Source: an uncultured Oscillospiraceae bacterium
GTDB lineage: Bacteria > Bacillota > Clostridia > Oscillospirales > Oscillospiraceae
Assembly: GCA_947589225.1 (NCBI GenBank)
Contig: CANQBC010000006.1
Location: forward strand, 1-64,000
DNA: 64,000 nt
Reading direction: 5' to 3'
Shown here: positions 1-7,080 of the stretch, in pieces
How the letters are laid out: each line of letters starts with the position of its first letter
How positions within the stretch are numbered: position 1 is the first letter of the stretch
Program-made: the position numbers and the translations under genes
Notes under the pieces: model-generated
What the model saw: only the letters and a program-made list of their open reading frames with translations
The model's database searches: none
Told to the model about the DNA's origin: nothing

Positions 1-1
1 G

Positions 2-115
2 CCGGTCAGTCGGTGGTGCCAGGAGAATGGGATCAACATCAAGACGTATTACAATTGGCAGAAGAAAGTATTCGAGGACAAGTGGAGACGCACAGCGCCC
101 CATCGTGCTGTATGA
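2..115 (+). pseudogene. tnpA: IS66 accessory protein TnpA, 3' remnant
   Basis: Reading in the frame that starts at base 2 gives a short peptide containing ENGINIKTYYNWQKKVFE, the characteristic C-terminal segment of the IS66-family accessory protein TnpA. The frame stops at 113-115. The 5' part lies outside the window. Directly inside this segment (about 80-86) the sequence switches, in another frame, to the catalytic part of the IS66 transposase TnpC. The normal tnpA-tnpB-tnpC interval has therefore been lost. Family assignment rests on motif recognition only. Confidence 0.6.
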
Positions 116-530
116 GTACCGGCCGGGCCGGGGGCAGGAGTACCCGAAGAAGTTTCTGGAAAGGTTCAGAGGGTACCTGCAGACGGATGGGTACGCGGGG
201 TACAACGGTCTGGAGAACGTGAGGCATGTGGGATGCTGGGCCCACGCCCGGAGAGGGTTCGATGAAGCCGCGAAGGCCGTGCCGAAGGGCAAGCGCTCTC
301 CCACGGCGGAGCAGGGACTGGCATACTGCACGAAGCTCTTCAAACTGGAAGAAGAATTTGCAAGTCTAACTCCGAAGGAACGAAAAGAGAGGCGTCAGAA
401 GCAATCGAAGCCGGTTCTGGACGCCATGTTGGCATGGGCAAATACCAGGACGGCAGCGCCGAAGTCTGAGATGGGGAAGGCACTGACGTATCTGAAGAAC
501 CAATGGCAGACATTCAAGGGTATTCTGCTT
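84..530 (+). pseudogene. tnpC: IS66 transposase TnpC, internal fragment
   Basis: The open frame from about 84 encodes RPIVLYEYRPGR, LERFRGYLQTDGYAGYNGL and VGCWAHARRGFDEA, which match the DDE transposase core of IS66 TnpC around the second catalytic Asp. It continues to LTYLKNQWQTFKGIL, where an intact IS66 protein would go on toward the NNRAER motif holding the catalytic Glu. Here it runs into unrelated sequence near 520. Both the N-terminal half and the catalytic C terminus are missing, so the element is dead. It marks the edge of a mobile-element graveyard. Confidence 0.75.
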
Positions 531-550
531 CACGGCCCCGGCCCCCCCTC

Positions 551-1009
551 TCACTGAGGGAGGCCAGCAACTACGGCCTCATAATGCGCCAGCAGGACCC
601 GCTCCTTCTGGACCGTTTCGGAATCCTCGCCCCAGTCCCAGACGTGCCGCTGGAGCAGCGGGCGGAGGCCGTCGGCCTTTTCCTGGAAGTAGGCCCGGAC
701 CCCGGACCAATCCCGGACGCCCTCGGCCACAACCTCAATCTCGGCGTGGGCGGCGTTCCAGCCGTTGGCGTCGTGCCGGAGAGACATCGAATTCGTACAC
801 GTGAGGATGGGCCAGAACCCCACCCGGTACTTGGAAACGCTGATCTTCCCGGCCTTCGAGATTTTCACCAGAGCGTGGTCGCTGCCGGACCAGGAAGGAT
901 CACCGGGGGAGTTGGTAACGAGCCAGAGAGCGTTGTCGGTTTTGAAGTACGCCCCGGAGGTCCGAACGATGGACCCCGTCCGAATTTCCACACCGTTTTT
1001 GTCTAACAT
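551..1009 (-). CDS. Hypothetical protein (mobile-element cargo)
   Basis: The open frame extends further upstream. The start is placed at 1009 because GAAAGGA lies about eight bases before this ATG (MLDKNGVEIRTG). The product is about 152 residues, soluble, with no signal peptide or membrane helix. Its N-terminal half (LDKNGVEIRTGSIVRTSGAYFKT) reads like a small beta-barrel of the kind that holds a ligand or nucleic acid, and the C-terminal half is helical. No family is recognised. It is first of four small minus-strand genes with similar spacing and GC-rich codon use, which suggests cargo of an integrative element. Its 3' end abuts the IS66 scrap. Confidence 0.55.
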   Translation of the reverse strand: MLDKNGVEIRTGSIVRTSGAYFKTDNALWLVTNSPGDPSWSGSDHALVKISKAGKISVSKYRVGFWPILTCTNSMSLRHDANGWNAAHAEIEVVAEGVRDWSGVRAYFQEKADGLRPLLQRHVWDWGEDSETVQKERVLLAHYEAVVAGLPQ

Positions 1010-1055
1010 AGATACCATCCTTTCTGCCCCGTAGCCTCCGGGGCCGGGGCCGCCC

Positions 1056-1355
1056 TCACCGGTGGGCGGCGGAGATTTTTTCACACAGGATATCGAAGCA
1101 CTGCTCCAGGTACTCGGTGACATCGTTCCAGACCCGGTAATTGGAGGTCATTTTTTTAACCTGGTCATAGAGGCCGAAGCTCTCGTTGGTAAGGGCCACG
1201 AGCCGCTTCATCATGCCCTCGGTGATCACCACGTAGGGGACGAACTCGTTGCCCCGGAGGTCCTGGAGGAAGTCCTTTTTGCTGACCTGCCGCTCGGCTA
1301 CCGAGGTAATGTTCTCGCTGCCCTTCCAGTGACCAATCGCCGCGTAAACCTTCAT
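1056..1355 (-). CDS. Hypothetical protein, small, read from duplicated promoter repeat
   Basis: About 99 residues starting MKVYAAIGHWKGSENITSVA. The start at 1355 is chosen for the GGAGG eight bases upstream, although the frame stays open to 1541. The upstream extension would lie inside the 103-bp promoter repeat and cannot be coding. The protein is soluble and mixed alpha/beta. No catalytic motif is visible. The neighbouring gene at 2425-2745 is read from a near-identical promoter repeat, so the two are probably expressed together. Function unknown. Confidence 0.6.
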   Translation of the reverse strand: MKVYAAIGHWKGSENITSVAERQVSKKDFLQDLRGNEFVPYVVITEGMMKRLVALTNESFGLYDQVKKMTSNYRVWNDVTEYLEQCFDILCEKISAAHR

Positions 1356-1362
1356 TTTCGCG

Positions 1363-1465
1363 TCCTCCGTTCCTTTAGTGTGGCTGTATGTTAGCAAACG
1401 GGTGTAGACTTTACAACTTGGAAAATGGTCTAAAAATGCGGGCATACGTATGTCAGTTTTGACGA
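1363..1465. repeat. 103-bp promoter repeat, copy 1
   Basis: Aligned without gaps to 2754-2856, I count about 13 differences in 103 positions. The unit covers the ribosome-binding region, promoter and upstream sequence of the minus-strand gene ending at 1355. Its far end touches the -35 box of the plus-strand HTH gene. It contains the perfect palindrome CATACGTATG at 1443-1452, which could be an operator. Confidence 0.8.
1388..1416 (-). promoter_or_regulatory. Minus-strand promoter in repeat copy 1
   Basis: On the minus strand TTGTAA (1411-1416) and TAACAT (1388-1393) are separated by exactly 17 bases, 33 bases before the start codon at 1355. The same arrangement is preserved in copy 2, with TTGCAA as the -35 box. 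Confidence 0.6.
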
Positions 1466-1494
1466 TTGACAATAAACCTACGTGCGTATATGAT
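1466..1494 (+). promoter_or_regulatory. Promoter of the HTH regulator gene
   Basis: TTGACA (1466-1471) and TATGAT (1489-1494) are separated by 17 bases, a near-consensus sigma-A promoter. It diverges from the minus-strand promoter at 1388-1416, with the CATACGTATG palindrome between them, so one regulator could control both directions. Transcription starting near 1501 rules out the ATG codons at or before 1494 as starts for the gene. Confidence 0.65.
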
Positions 1495-1519
1495 GGAAGG
1501 GCAAAAGGAGGTGCGGAAC

Positions 1520-1768
1520 TTGAAAACACGGACGCTGGCAATGATAGACAACCTCACGCCGATAGAGCGGCGGCGGCTGGAGCTGGACATGACCAGGGCG
1601 GAGCTTTCCCGCCGGAGCGGCGTGAACAAGGGAACCCTGGAATCCTGGGCGAACAGGAAGCGCCTGCCCCGTGACGCCTACGTTCTCTGGAAGGTGGCCC
1701 AGGCCCTGGACTGCCACATCGAGGACCTGCTGGAGCTGGATCAAGCGGAAGCGGAGGCCGGGGAGTGA
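1520..1768 (+). CDS. XRE-family HTH transcriptional regulator
   Basis: An 82-residue protein that is essentially one helix-turn-helix domain: MTRAELSRRSGVNKGTLESW is a classic XRE helix 2-turn-helix 3, followed by the second half of a five-helix Cro/CI fold (YVLWKVAQALDCHIEDLLEL). The start is taken as TTG 1520, with AAAGGAGGTG seven bases upstream, because the promoter at 1466-1494 overlaps all earlier start codons. It is divergent from the minus-strand gene at 1056-1355 and is the obvious candidate to bind the palindrome between them. It has no sensor domain, so it probably acts as an autoregulator or simple repressor. Confidence 0.75.
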   Translation: MKTRTLAMIDNLTPIERRRLELDMTRAELSRRSGVNKGTLESWANRKRLPRDAYVLWKVAQALDCHIEDLLELDQAEAEAGE

Positions 1769-1794
1769 CCCCGGCCCCGGCGGGCATAAGGAAA

Positions 1795-1815
1795 CCCCCG
1801 GCCACTGGCCGGGGG
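1795..1815. terminator. Bidirectional terminator between convergent genes
   Basis: A perfect nine-base-pair stem, CCCCCGGCC/GGCCGGGGG with a three-base loop, lies between the end of the HTH gene (1768) and the convergent gene ending at 1834. T-rich bases follow on both strands. Confidence 0.75.
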
Positions 1816-1833
1816 CCTTTGCGTCCCTGGGGG

Positions 1834-2412
1834 TTAGTCCATCTGGCAATAATCCATGGCGTCATATCCCAGCGCCTGGAGGGCCGCCACCATAGCCTCG
1901 GCGTTCCGGCTGCGGGCATTGCCCTGGCCCCTGGTGTCCGGGCGGAACACGTAGTGCTTCCGGCCCAGCTCCCACACGAAGCAGTCGGTCCCGGCTTCCT
2001 TGGCCGCCTGCCGGACCTTGGAGAGCGGCCAGCGGGGGAGGCAGACAGCAGCGGAATCGAAGTTACAGGTCCCGCCGTCCTCCGGATCAGCGTCCTCGGC
2101 GGCCCGGCCAGCGGCCAGAGCGGCCCGGAGATCATCCCGGAGTTTGGCATACCGCCCGGAGAGCGGGGCCGGAGCGGCGGCCTGCTTCCCTACCACATAC
2201 CGATCATAATAGGACCGGTAGAGGCGCTGGGCTTCGGAGAGGGAATCGACCTCCGCCGTCTGCAACTCGTAGCCGTCGGAGCGGAGAACGACCACCTCGA
2301 AGCGGCCCGGCTCCAGCTCGGCCACGTCCAGGACCACCCAGGCCCCGGAGGCCCCCGGCCCGCCGTAGTGAAGCTCGGCGGTGGCGGCGTGCGTCTTTTC
2401 GTAAGCGTTCAT
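1834..2412 (-). CDS. Hypothetical protein (mobile-element cargo)
   Basis: 192 residues, start ATG with AGGGGG seven bases upstream. The N-terminal half contains a strand-rich segment (GAWVVLDVAELEPGRFEVVVL) resembling a small DUF seen in clostridial conjugative elements. The C-terminal half (CFVWELGRKHYVFRPDTRG) carries an aromatic and basic stretch that could contact nucleic acid. No enzymatic motif, signal peptide or membrane helix is visible. It lies 12 bases downstream of the 2425-2745 gene and is surely co-transcribed with it. Function unknown. Confidence 0.6.
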   Translation of the reverse strand: MNAYEKTHAATAELHYGGPGASGAWVVLDVAELEPGRFEVVVLRSDGYELQTAEVDSLSEAQRLYRSYYDRYVVGKQAAAPAPLSGRYAKLRDDLRAALAAGRAAEDADPEDGGTCNFDSAAVCLPRWPLSKVRQAAKEAGTDCFVWELGRKHYVFRPDTRGQGNARSRNAEAMVAALQALGYDAMDYCQMD

Positions 2413-2424
2413 GTTGTAACCCCC

Positions 2425-2745
2425 TTAGAATTCATACCCGGCACAGCGGGCGGTTTCGACCATAGCGTTATAGGTGCGCTTGCCGATGGTATCATACCAG
2501 CGGGCCTTGTAGGTCATGAGGTTCTTCATGTAGGTGGCCTCACAGACGCCGGAGGCCCGGTTGACGAACACCCGGACGGTGTAGGTTTCGGTCCGCTTGC
2601 CGTACCACAGAACCTCGACTTCCTGGGACCAAGTGCGCTGGAGGATCACCCCATCCTTGCAGCAGCTGTGGACGGTGCCCTCCAGGGGCAGCTCGGAGAA
2701 GCCCCGAGCCATCAAGGTTTCCACCAGATCAAACTTCTTAGCCAT
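2425..2745 (-). CDS. Hypothetical protein, first gene after promoter repeat copy 2
   Basis: 106 residues, start ATG with GGAGG eight bases upstream. It begins MAKKFDLVETLMARGFSELP and has a beta-rich centre (EVEVLWYGKRTETYTVRVFV) with two adjacent cysteines early on. No family is recognised. It is preceded by the second 103-bp promoter repeat, so it should be co-regulated with the 1056-1355 gene although the two proteins are not obviously related. Confidence 0.6.
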   Translation of the reverse strand: MAKKFDLVETLMARGFSELPLEGTVHSCCKDGVILQRTWSQEVEVLWYGKRTETYTVRVFVNRASGVCEATYMKNLMTYKARWYDTIGKRTYNAMVETARCAGYEF

Positions 2746-2753
2746 TTCGTATT

Positions 2754-2856
2754 TCCTCCGTTCCTTTAGTGTGGCTGTATGTTAGCAAGCGGGTGTATGC
2801 TTTGCAACTCGGAATATGGTCCAAAAAAGCGGGCACGTGTATGTCTGCTTTGACGA
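2754..2856. repeat. 103-bp promoter repeat, copy 2
   Basis: Second copy of the unit at 1363-1465, in the same orientation, 1391 bases away. The palindrome is altered here to CACGTG-TATG, so if it is an operator the two copies may differ in affinity. No divergent regulator gene follows this copy. Confidence 0.8.
2779..2807 (-). promoter_or_regulatory. Minus-strand promoter in repeat copy 2
   Basis: TTGCAA (2802-2807) and TAACAT (2779-2784) on the minus strand with a 17-base spacer, 33 bases before the start codon at 2745. Same geometry as in copy 1. Confidence 0.6.
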
Positions 2857-2865
2857 AAGAAAAAA

Positions 2866-2890
2866 GGCACCCAGCACAAGGCTGGATGCC
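2866..2890. terminator. Terminator hairpin beyond ssrA
   Basis: GGCACCCAGC pairs with GCTGGATGCC around a five-base loop. The stem is bounded by an A-run on one side and TATTTTT on the other, so it can stop transcripts from both strands. It lies about 90 bases past the 3' end of the tmRNA. Confidence 0.7.
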
Positions 2891-2979
2891 TATTTTTCAG
2901 CGCCGCCGGGGCAGCGGCATGGCCAGAACGAACACCGGGCCGACGAAGTAAATCGTGGCTGGTTCGCCTGGTTCCCCTA

Positions 2980-3337
2980 TGGTGGAGGCGAGGGGAGTTG
3001 AACCCCTGTCCGAAAACACATCCACTCAAACTTCTCCGGGCGCAGACGGTTATTGCGGCACGGGGCCGGTTCCCGCCCTCACAGGCAAGCCGTCACGCCT
3101 GTGAGCTTGGTAGCTTCATGGTGCATGGCGCGCTCAAAGCTTTGCGCGCGCACGTTCTCCACTGATCGACGCCCCGTCCCCGGCCGTGGACCTCCGGGGC
3201 GGGACGGTCACTGCTTAAGCAGCGACAGGAACAAACTCGTCGTTGTTCTTTAATTTATAATTGCCCGTTTTAAGGATGCCAGGCGCATCCGCCCGCTGTT
3301 CAAGCTTCCGCGTCCCCGTCGAAACCGGTACGCCCCC
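2980..3337 (-). ncRNA. ssrA: Transfer-messenger RNA (tmRNA)
   Basis: The tmRNA rescues stalled ribosomes together with SmpB. The 3' end on the minus strand has the T-arm (GGGGTTCAACTCCCC) followed by CGCCTCCACCA. The 5' end begins GGGGGCG, which forms the seven-base-pair acceptor stem with that 3' strand, and continues into the conserved GTTTCGACGGGGA. The tag frame (3215-3265) reads GNYKLKNNDEFVPVAA then TAA. The ending VAA and the NNDEF core fit a degradation tag. The resume codon appears to be GGC (Gly) rather than the more usual Ala. smpB lies 1.5 kb away on the same strand. Confidence 0.95.
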
Positions 3338-3515
3338 TTCGTCGTCGCGGAAGTCGCGTTGGTTCGGGGCACGGCATTCGCCAAGGGCGGCTGCCGCACC
3401 CCTCACACGCTGACTTCGCTCCTCCTCTCCAAACGCGACCCGCGTTGCTGGGCTCGCGTTTGGGATTCAAAGAGGTAAAATATTTTTAAATTAATTCGCT
3501 GCGCGAATTAGAAAA
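3338..3515. other. Short intergenic region upstream of ssrA
   Basis: No gene is seen. It contains a stretch beginning TCGTCGCGGAAGTCGCGTT, which recurs with one change at about 51360 between two tRNAs, and a small inverted repeat (TAATTCG/CGAATTA) next to the SDR stop codon. These look like dispersed intergenic repeats of this genome. Confidence 0.4.
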
Positions 3516-4271
3516 TTAAGTTTTTGCCAGCTTGACTACAAGGGTGCTGGGGAGGATCTTGGCCAGGAAGCGGTAGAGCTTAAAGAAGGCTCTCGGTGTG
3601 TGGAAGGCACGGTCGGCCCTGGCGGCCTTATAGCTGCCCGCGGCCACTTTTTTGGGGTCGCAGTAGGGGAGTGTCTTAAACATTTTCGAGTTGCCCTTTA
3701 TCCCGCCCACGTCCAAAAACTCCGTGTCCATGGGGCCGGAGCAGACGGCGGTGACGGAGATCTTCCGCTCCCGCAGTTCCTCCCGCAGGCCCAGGGAAAA
3801 GCTGGACACATACGCTTTCGTGGAGCTGTACACCGTCATTCTGGCGTTGGGGCAGAAGGAGGCGATGGAGCTGACGTTCACGATATGCCCGCCCTCGCCC
3901 ATGTAGGGGAGAACGGCGCGGGTCACCAGCGTCATGGCGCGCATATTGAGATCGGTCATCCGGGAGAGAAGGTTCGGGTCGGTATCCGCCACGTTGGCAA
4001 GATACCCGCAGCCGGCGCAGTTGACCAGCACCGTCACATCGGGCCGCTCCTCGTCCAGCATCCGTGCGAGGATCCCCAGATCCCCGTCGCTTGTCAGATC
4101 CAGCGGCACGCTGACGGCGGTCAGGTCAAGCTTCGCGCCCAGCTCGTCAAGAAGCGGCTTGCGGCGCGCTATGAGCCAGACCTGCTCCACCTCGGGGAAA
4201 TTCGCCCTGAGCTGGAGGGCGTATTCCCTGCCGAGGCCGGAGGAGGCGCCTGTGATGATGGCCGTTTTCAT
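3516..4271 (-). CDS. Short-chain dehydrogenase/reductase
   Basis: About 251 residues, the standard length of a classical SDR. The N terminus has the NAD(P)-binding TGASSGLG motif after the first strand. NCAG-type (LVNCAGCGY) and NLNMRAM motifs follow. The catalytic Ser-Tyr-Lys set is visible as VSSIAS and YSSTK. The C terminus is hydrophobic and basic, as in membrane-peripheral SDRs acting on lipids. The start is ATG 4271, with AGAAGG seven bases upstream. A GTG six bases earlier is less well placed. The ribosome-binding site overlaps the end of the cyclophilin gene, so the two are translated from one message. Substrate unknown. Confidence 0.85.
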   Translation of the reverse strand: MKTAIITGASSGLGREYALQLRANFPEVEQVWLIARRKPLLDELGAKLDLTAVSVPLDLTSDGDLGILARMLDEERPDVTVLVNCAGCGYLANVADTDPNLLSRMTDLNMRAMTLVTRAVLPYMGEGGHIVNVSSIASFCPNARMTVYSSTKAYVSSFSLGLREELRERKISVTAVCSGPMDTEFLDVGGIKGNSKMFKTLPYCDPKKVAAGSYKAARADRAFHTPRAFFKLYRFLAKILPSTLVVKLAKT

Positions 4272-4273
4272 GC

Positions 4274-4792
4274 TCACACCTTCTCGGGTTCGCCGTAGTC
4301 GACACCGAAGGTGTCAACGGTGACGGACTTCATCACCTGGGGCTTACGGGGCCTGTCGTTGTAGTCGACCCTGACGGAGGCGATCTCGTCCACCACGTCC
4401 ATGCCCTCGGTGACCTTGCCGAAGGCGGCGTACTGGCCGTCCAGGTGGGGGGAGTCAGCGTGGACGATGAAGAACTGGCTGCCGGCGGAGTCGGGCACAG
4501 AGGTGCGGGCCATGGAGAGGACGCCGCGCTCGTGCTTCAGGGGATTGTGTACGCCGTTGGCGTCAAACTCCCCCTTGATGCAGTAGCCGGGGCCGCCGGT
4601 GCCGTTCCCCTTGGGGCAGCCGCCCTGGATCATGAAGTCGCGGATCACCCGGTGGAAAATGAGCCCGTTGTAGAAGCCGCGATTCGCCAGGGAGATGAAA
4701 TTTGCCACGGATATGGGGGCGGTCGCGGGGTAGAGCTCGGCCTTTATGACCTTGCCGTCTTCCATTTCAATGGTGACTATGGGATTTGCCAT
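4274..4792 (-). CDS. ppiB: Peptidyl-prolyl cis-trans isomerase, cyclophilin type
   Basis: 172 residues with no signal peptide, so a cytoplasmic cyclophilin that catalyses proline isomerisation. The active-site blocks are present: FHRVI with the catalytic Arg, FMIQGG, GSQFFI and AFGKV. The tryptophan of the cyclosporin pocket found in human CypA is not evident ([10 protein letters not shown]), as in many bacterial enzymes. It sits between smpB (20 bases upstream) and the SDR gene, which suggests one minus-strand transcript. Confidence 0.92.
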   Translation of the reverse strand: MANPIVTIEMEDGKVIKAELYPATAPISVANFISLANRGFYNGLIFHRVIRDFMIQGGCPKGNGTGGPGYCIKGEFDANGVHNPLKHERGVLSMARTSVPDSAGSQFFIVHADSPHLDGQYAAFGKVTEGMDVVDEIASVRVDYNDRPRKPQVMKSVTVDTFGVDYGEPEKV

Positions 4793-4811
4793 GTTTTTTT
4801 CTCCTTTTATC

Positions 4812-5279
4812 CTATCTGAATTTTTCCTTCATCGTGCGGTCGATCTCCCGCTCCGCGTCCCGTTTGGCCGAGGCGTCGCGCTTGTCGTAGAGCTTTTTGC
4901 CGCGCGCAAGCCCCAACTCCACCTTCACCAGGGAGTCCTTGAGGTAGAGCGACAGGGGGATGAGCGTGAGGCCGTCCTGCTGGACGCGGGCCTGGAGCTT
5001 GTTTATTTCCCTTCTGTGCATCAAAAGCCTCTTGGGCCTCATGGGGTCGCGGTTGAAGATGCTGCCCTTTTCGTAGGGAGAGATGTGCATCCCATAGGCG
5101 AAAAGCTCGCCGTCCTTCACGGCGCAGAAGGAGTCCTTGAGGTTCACGTTGCCCGCGCGGATGGACTTGACCTCCGTGCCGAAAAGCTCGACGCCGGCTT
5201 CGAACTTGTCCTCGATGAAGTAGTCGTGCCAGGCTTTCCTGTTTTGCGCCACAGGCTTTACGCCCTTCTGCTTCGGCAT
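4812..5279 (-). CDS. smpB: SsrA-binding protein SmpB
   Basis: 155 residues, usual length for SmpB, which delivers tmRNA to stalled ribosomes. Conserved blocks are [29 protein letters not shown] and NLKDSF. The basic C-terminal tail ([17 protein letters not shown]), which enters the empty mRNA channel, is also present. The start is placed at ATG 5279 behind GGAGGGGGTG; the upstream extension in the same frame looks non-coding. Its RNA partner ssrA is 1.5 kb downstream on the same strand, separated only by the cyclophilin and SDR genes. Confidence 0.95.
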   Translation of the reverse strand: MPKQKGVKPVAQNRKAWHDYFIEDKFEAGVELFGTEVKSIRAGNVNLKDSFCAVKDGELFAYGMHISPYEKGSIFNRDPMRPKRLLMHRREINKLQARVQQDGLTLIPLSLYLKDSLVKVELGLARGKKLYDKRDASAKRDAEREIDRTMKEKFR

Positions 5280-5367
5280 GGAGACACCCCCTCCCGCGTT
5301 CCGGACACACAAGTAAGGAGATTATATCACATCGAAAGAAAAAATAAAAGGGGAAAATGGCAATTTT

Positions 5368-5868
5368 TTATGAATTTACCGAGGTTTGCCGCCCGAAGGC
5401 CCGCAAAAACGCCTCCGCGGCGTCTCCCTCCCGAATGATCTTCCCATGTTCTCTGAGGTGCAGAAGAAACGCCCCGGGACGGGGCAGGGGAGCGCCGAAC
5501 TCGCAGAGCGCCGGCACACGCGCTCCCTCAACGGGCCAGACCGCAAGTATGTACGCGCCGTTGTAGAAAAAGAGCGACGACGCCGCGTCCGGGCTCAGCG
5601 CCGCCAGCGCTTCAAGAAGCGCCTCAAGATCCGGGAAGGAGTAAAATTCCGGCTCCCCCGCGTTTCGGCGCACGAAAATGAGCAGCTCGTGCCGTCCGGG
5701 GTACAATTCGAGGCTGACGGAGCCCGTGTCCGAATCGTCCAGCACCCCCCTCACCAGCTCCCGCGCGTCGCTGACCGTCATCGACTGGGGCTCGATGTTC
5801 CTCCTGTGCAGCTCCGGCTCCCCAATATAGACCGTAAAGGCCCTGCTGCCGATGGCCTGAATGTCCAT
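5368..5868 (-). CDS. MecA-like adaptor protein
   Basis: 166 residues from ATG 5868, with GGAGG six bases upstream. MecA-family adaptors bring regulators to the ClpCP protease. The C-terminal half follows the MecA pattern clearly: a FYSFPDLEALLEAL helix, a FFYNGAYILAVW strand pair, then CEFGAPLPRPG and LREHGKIIREGDAAEAF, which correspond to the EFG and EYGK signatures. The N terminus (MDIQAIGSRAFTVYIG) fits the substrate-binding domain, but the acidic linker of Bacillus MecA is very short. It could have a different target from competence regulators. It is divergent from pyrH. Confidence 0.7.
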   Translation of the reverse strand: MDIQAIGSRAFTVYIGEPELHRRNIEPQSMTVSDARELVRGVLDDSDTGSVSLELYPGRHELLIFVRRNAGEPEFYSFPDLEALLEALAALSPDAASSLFFYNGAYILAVWPVEGARVPALCEFGAPLPRPGAFLLHLREHGKIIREGDAAEAFLRAFGRQTSVNS

Positions 5869-6229
5869 GGTGATCCTCCATTCGCTTTTCAGACTTTTTT
5901 CGCAAAGGCCCCTCCATACGAATGTGGAGGATCCTCCGCCGCGCCGGCGTTGTCCGCGCGGCGCGATCGGGATCCAATGAGGCGTATATCCCATTGGGAC
6001 TCCCCGATTTTCCGACCCTTTCGAGGGTAGATACATTATACATCGGGATGGTAAAGAAATAAATGATAAATGTATGGAAGCGGTGGGAGCGGCTTACAAC
6101 GCGGCGCCTTTCGTCGAAAACGAAAATTTTTGTAAACATCCAATTACCCTATTCCAATTTTGACGAATATGGGCTATAATGTTAACATCTATGACCGGGG
6201 CCCAAAATGTTGTGTAGGAGGGACACATA
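5869..6229. promoter_or_regulatory. Divergent promoter region between the mecA-like gene and pyrH
   Basis: No gene in these 361 bases. On the minus strand a perfect TATAAT lies at 6035-6040 with no good -35 box, giving a leader of about 160 bases that contains a CCTCCA/TGGAGG hairpin. On the plus strand TATAAT at 6175-6180 has TTCCAA 17 bases upstream (6152-6157), a weak but correctly spaced match, ahead of the pyrH operon. Confidence 0.45.
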
Positions 6230-6949
6230 ATGGAAGAAAAGAAACCTGTATATAAGCGGGTGCTTTTGAAGCTGTCCGGCGAGGCGCTGGCGGGGGAGAG
6301 GGGCTTTGGCCTTGACTTCGGCGTCATTGAGAAGGTCTGCCGGGTTGTTAAGGAGTGCGCCGATATGGGCGTGGAGATCGGCATCGTCATCGGCGGCGGC
6401 AACTTCTGGCGCGGCGTCAAGGACGGGGGCGGCTATATGGAGCGCACCCGGGCCGACCACATGGGCATGATGGCGACGGTCATGAACTGCCTTGCGGTGG
6501 CGGACGTCCTGGAGCACATGGGCGCCCAGGTCCGGGTCCAGACGGCCGTGCAGATGAGCTCCATCGCCGAGCCGTACATCCGCCTGAAGGCCGACAAGCA
6601 CCTGAGCCGCGGCCGCATCGTCATCTTCGGCTGCGGCACGGGCAGCCCCTATTTCTCCACGGACACCGCCGCGGTCCTCCGGGCCGCGGAGATCAACGCC
6701 GATGTGATCCTTTTGGCCAAGAACGTGGACGGCGTTTACTCCGCCGATCCCAAAAAGGATCCGGACGCCGTGAAATTCGACCACATCTCCTATGACGACG
6801 TGCTGGCGAAGCACCTGGCCGTCATGGACTCCACCGCCACAAGCCTCAGTATGGACAACAACATCCCCGTGTTGCTCTTCGCCCTCAAGGATCCGGAGAA
6901 TATCAAGCGGGCTATCCTGGGCGAAAAAATAGGAACCGTAGTAAAATAA
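6230..6949 (+). CDS. pyrH: UMP kinase
   Basis: 239 residues, amino-acid-kinase fold, phosphorylates UMP to UDP in pyrimidine biosynthesis. Visible motifs: LKLSGEAL at the N terminus (phosphate binding), [20 protein letters not shown], the nucleotide-binding [13 protein letters not shown], and the [11 protein letters not shown] segment typical of PyrH. ATG start with GGAGG eight bases upstream. First gene of the pyrH-frr-uppS-cdsA-dxr-rseP-ispG-polC run characteristic of Firmicutes. Confidence 0.97.
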   Translation: MEEKKPVYKRVLLKLSGEALAGERGFGLDFGVIEKVCRVVKECADMGVEIGIVIGGGNFWRGVKDGGGYMERTRADHMGMMATVMNCLAVADVLEHMGAQVRVQTAVQMSSIAEPYIRLKADKHLSRGRIVIFGCGTGSPYFSTDTAAVLRAAEINADVILLAKNVDGVYSADPKKDPDAVKFDHISYDDVLAKHLAVMDSTATSLSMDNNIPVLLFALKDPENIKRAILGEKIGTVVK

Positions 6950-6952
6950 ACT

Positions 6953-6984
6953 GTCGGGCAAAGGCCCAAGGGCCTTTGCCCGAC
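6953..6984 (+). terminator. Perfect 15-bp hairpin between pyrH and frr
   Basis: GTCGGGCAAAGGCCC pairs perfectly with its complement across a two-base loop, starting three bases after the pyrH stop. A T6 run follows about eight bases later, so it may be a partial terminator or an RNA-processing and stability element inside the operon. Confidence 0.6.
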
Positions 6985-7080
6985 AAAAGGGATTTTTTCC
7001 GACGCGCATGTCGCCGGAGAAAATATTGGATTGAGTTTTTATGTGGACACATTATTAGATTAGTTTAAGGAGGATAAACC

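Noticed and set aside
6160..6180. TTGACG plus TATAAT upstream of pyrH as a promoter
   Set aside because: The spacer is only nine bases. The same TATAAT paired with TTCCAA at 17 bases is a better, though weak, candidate.
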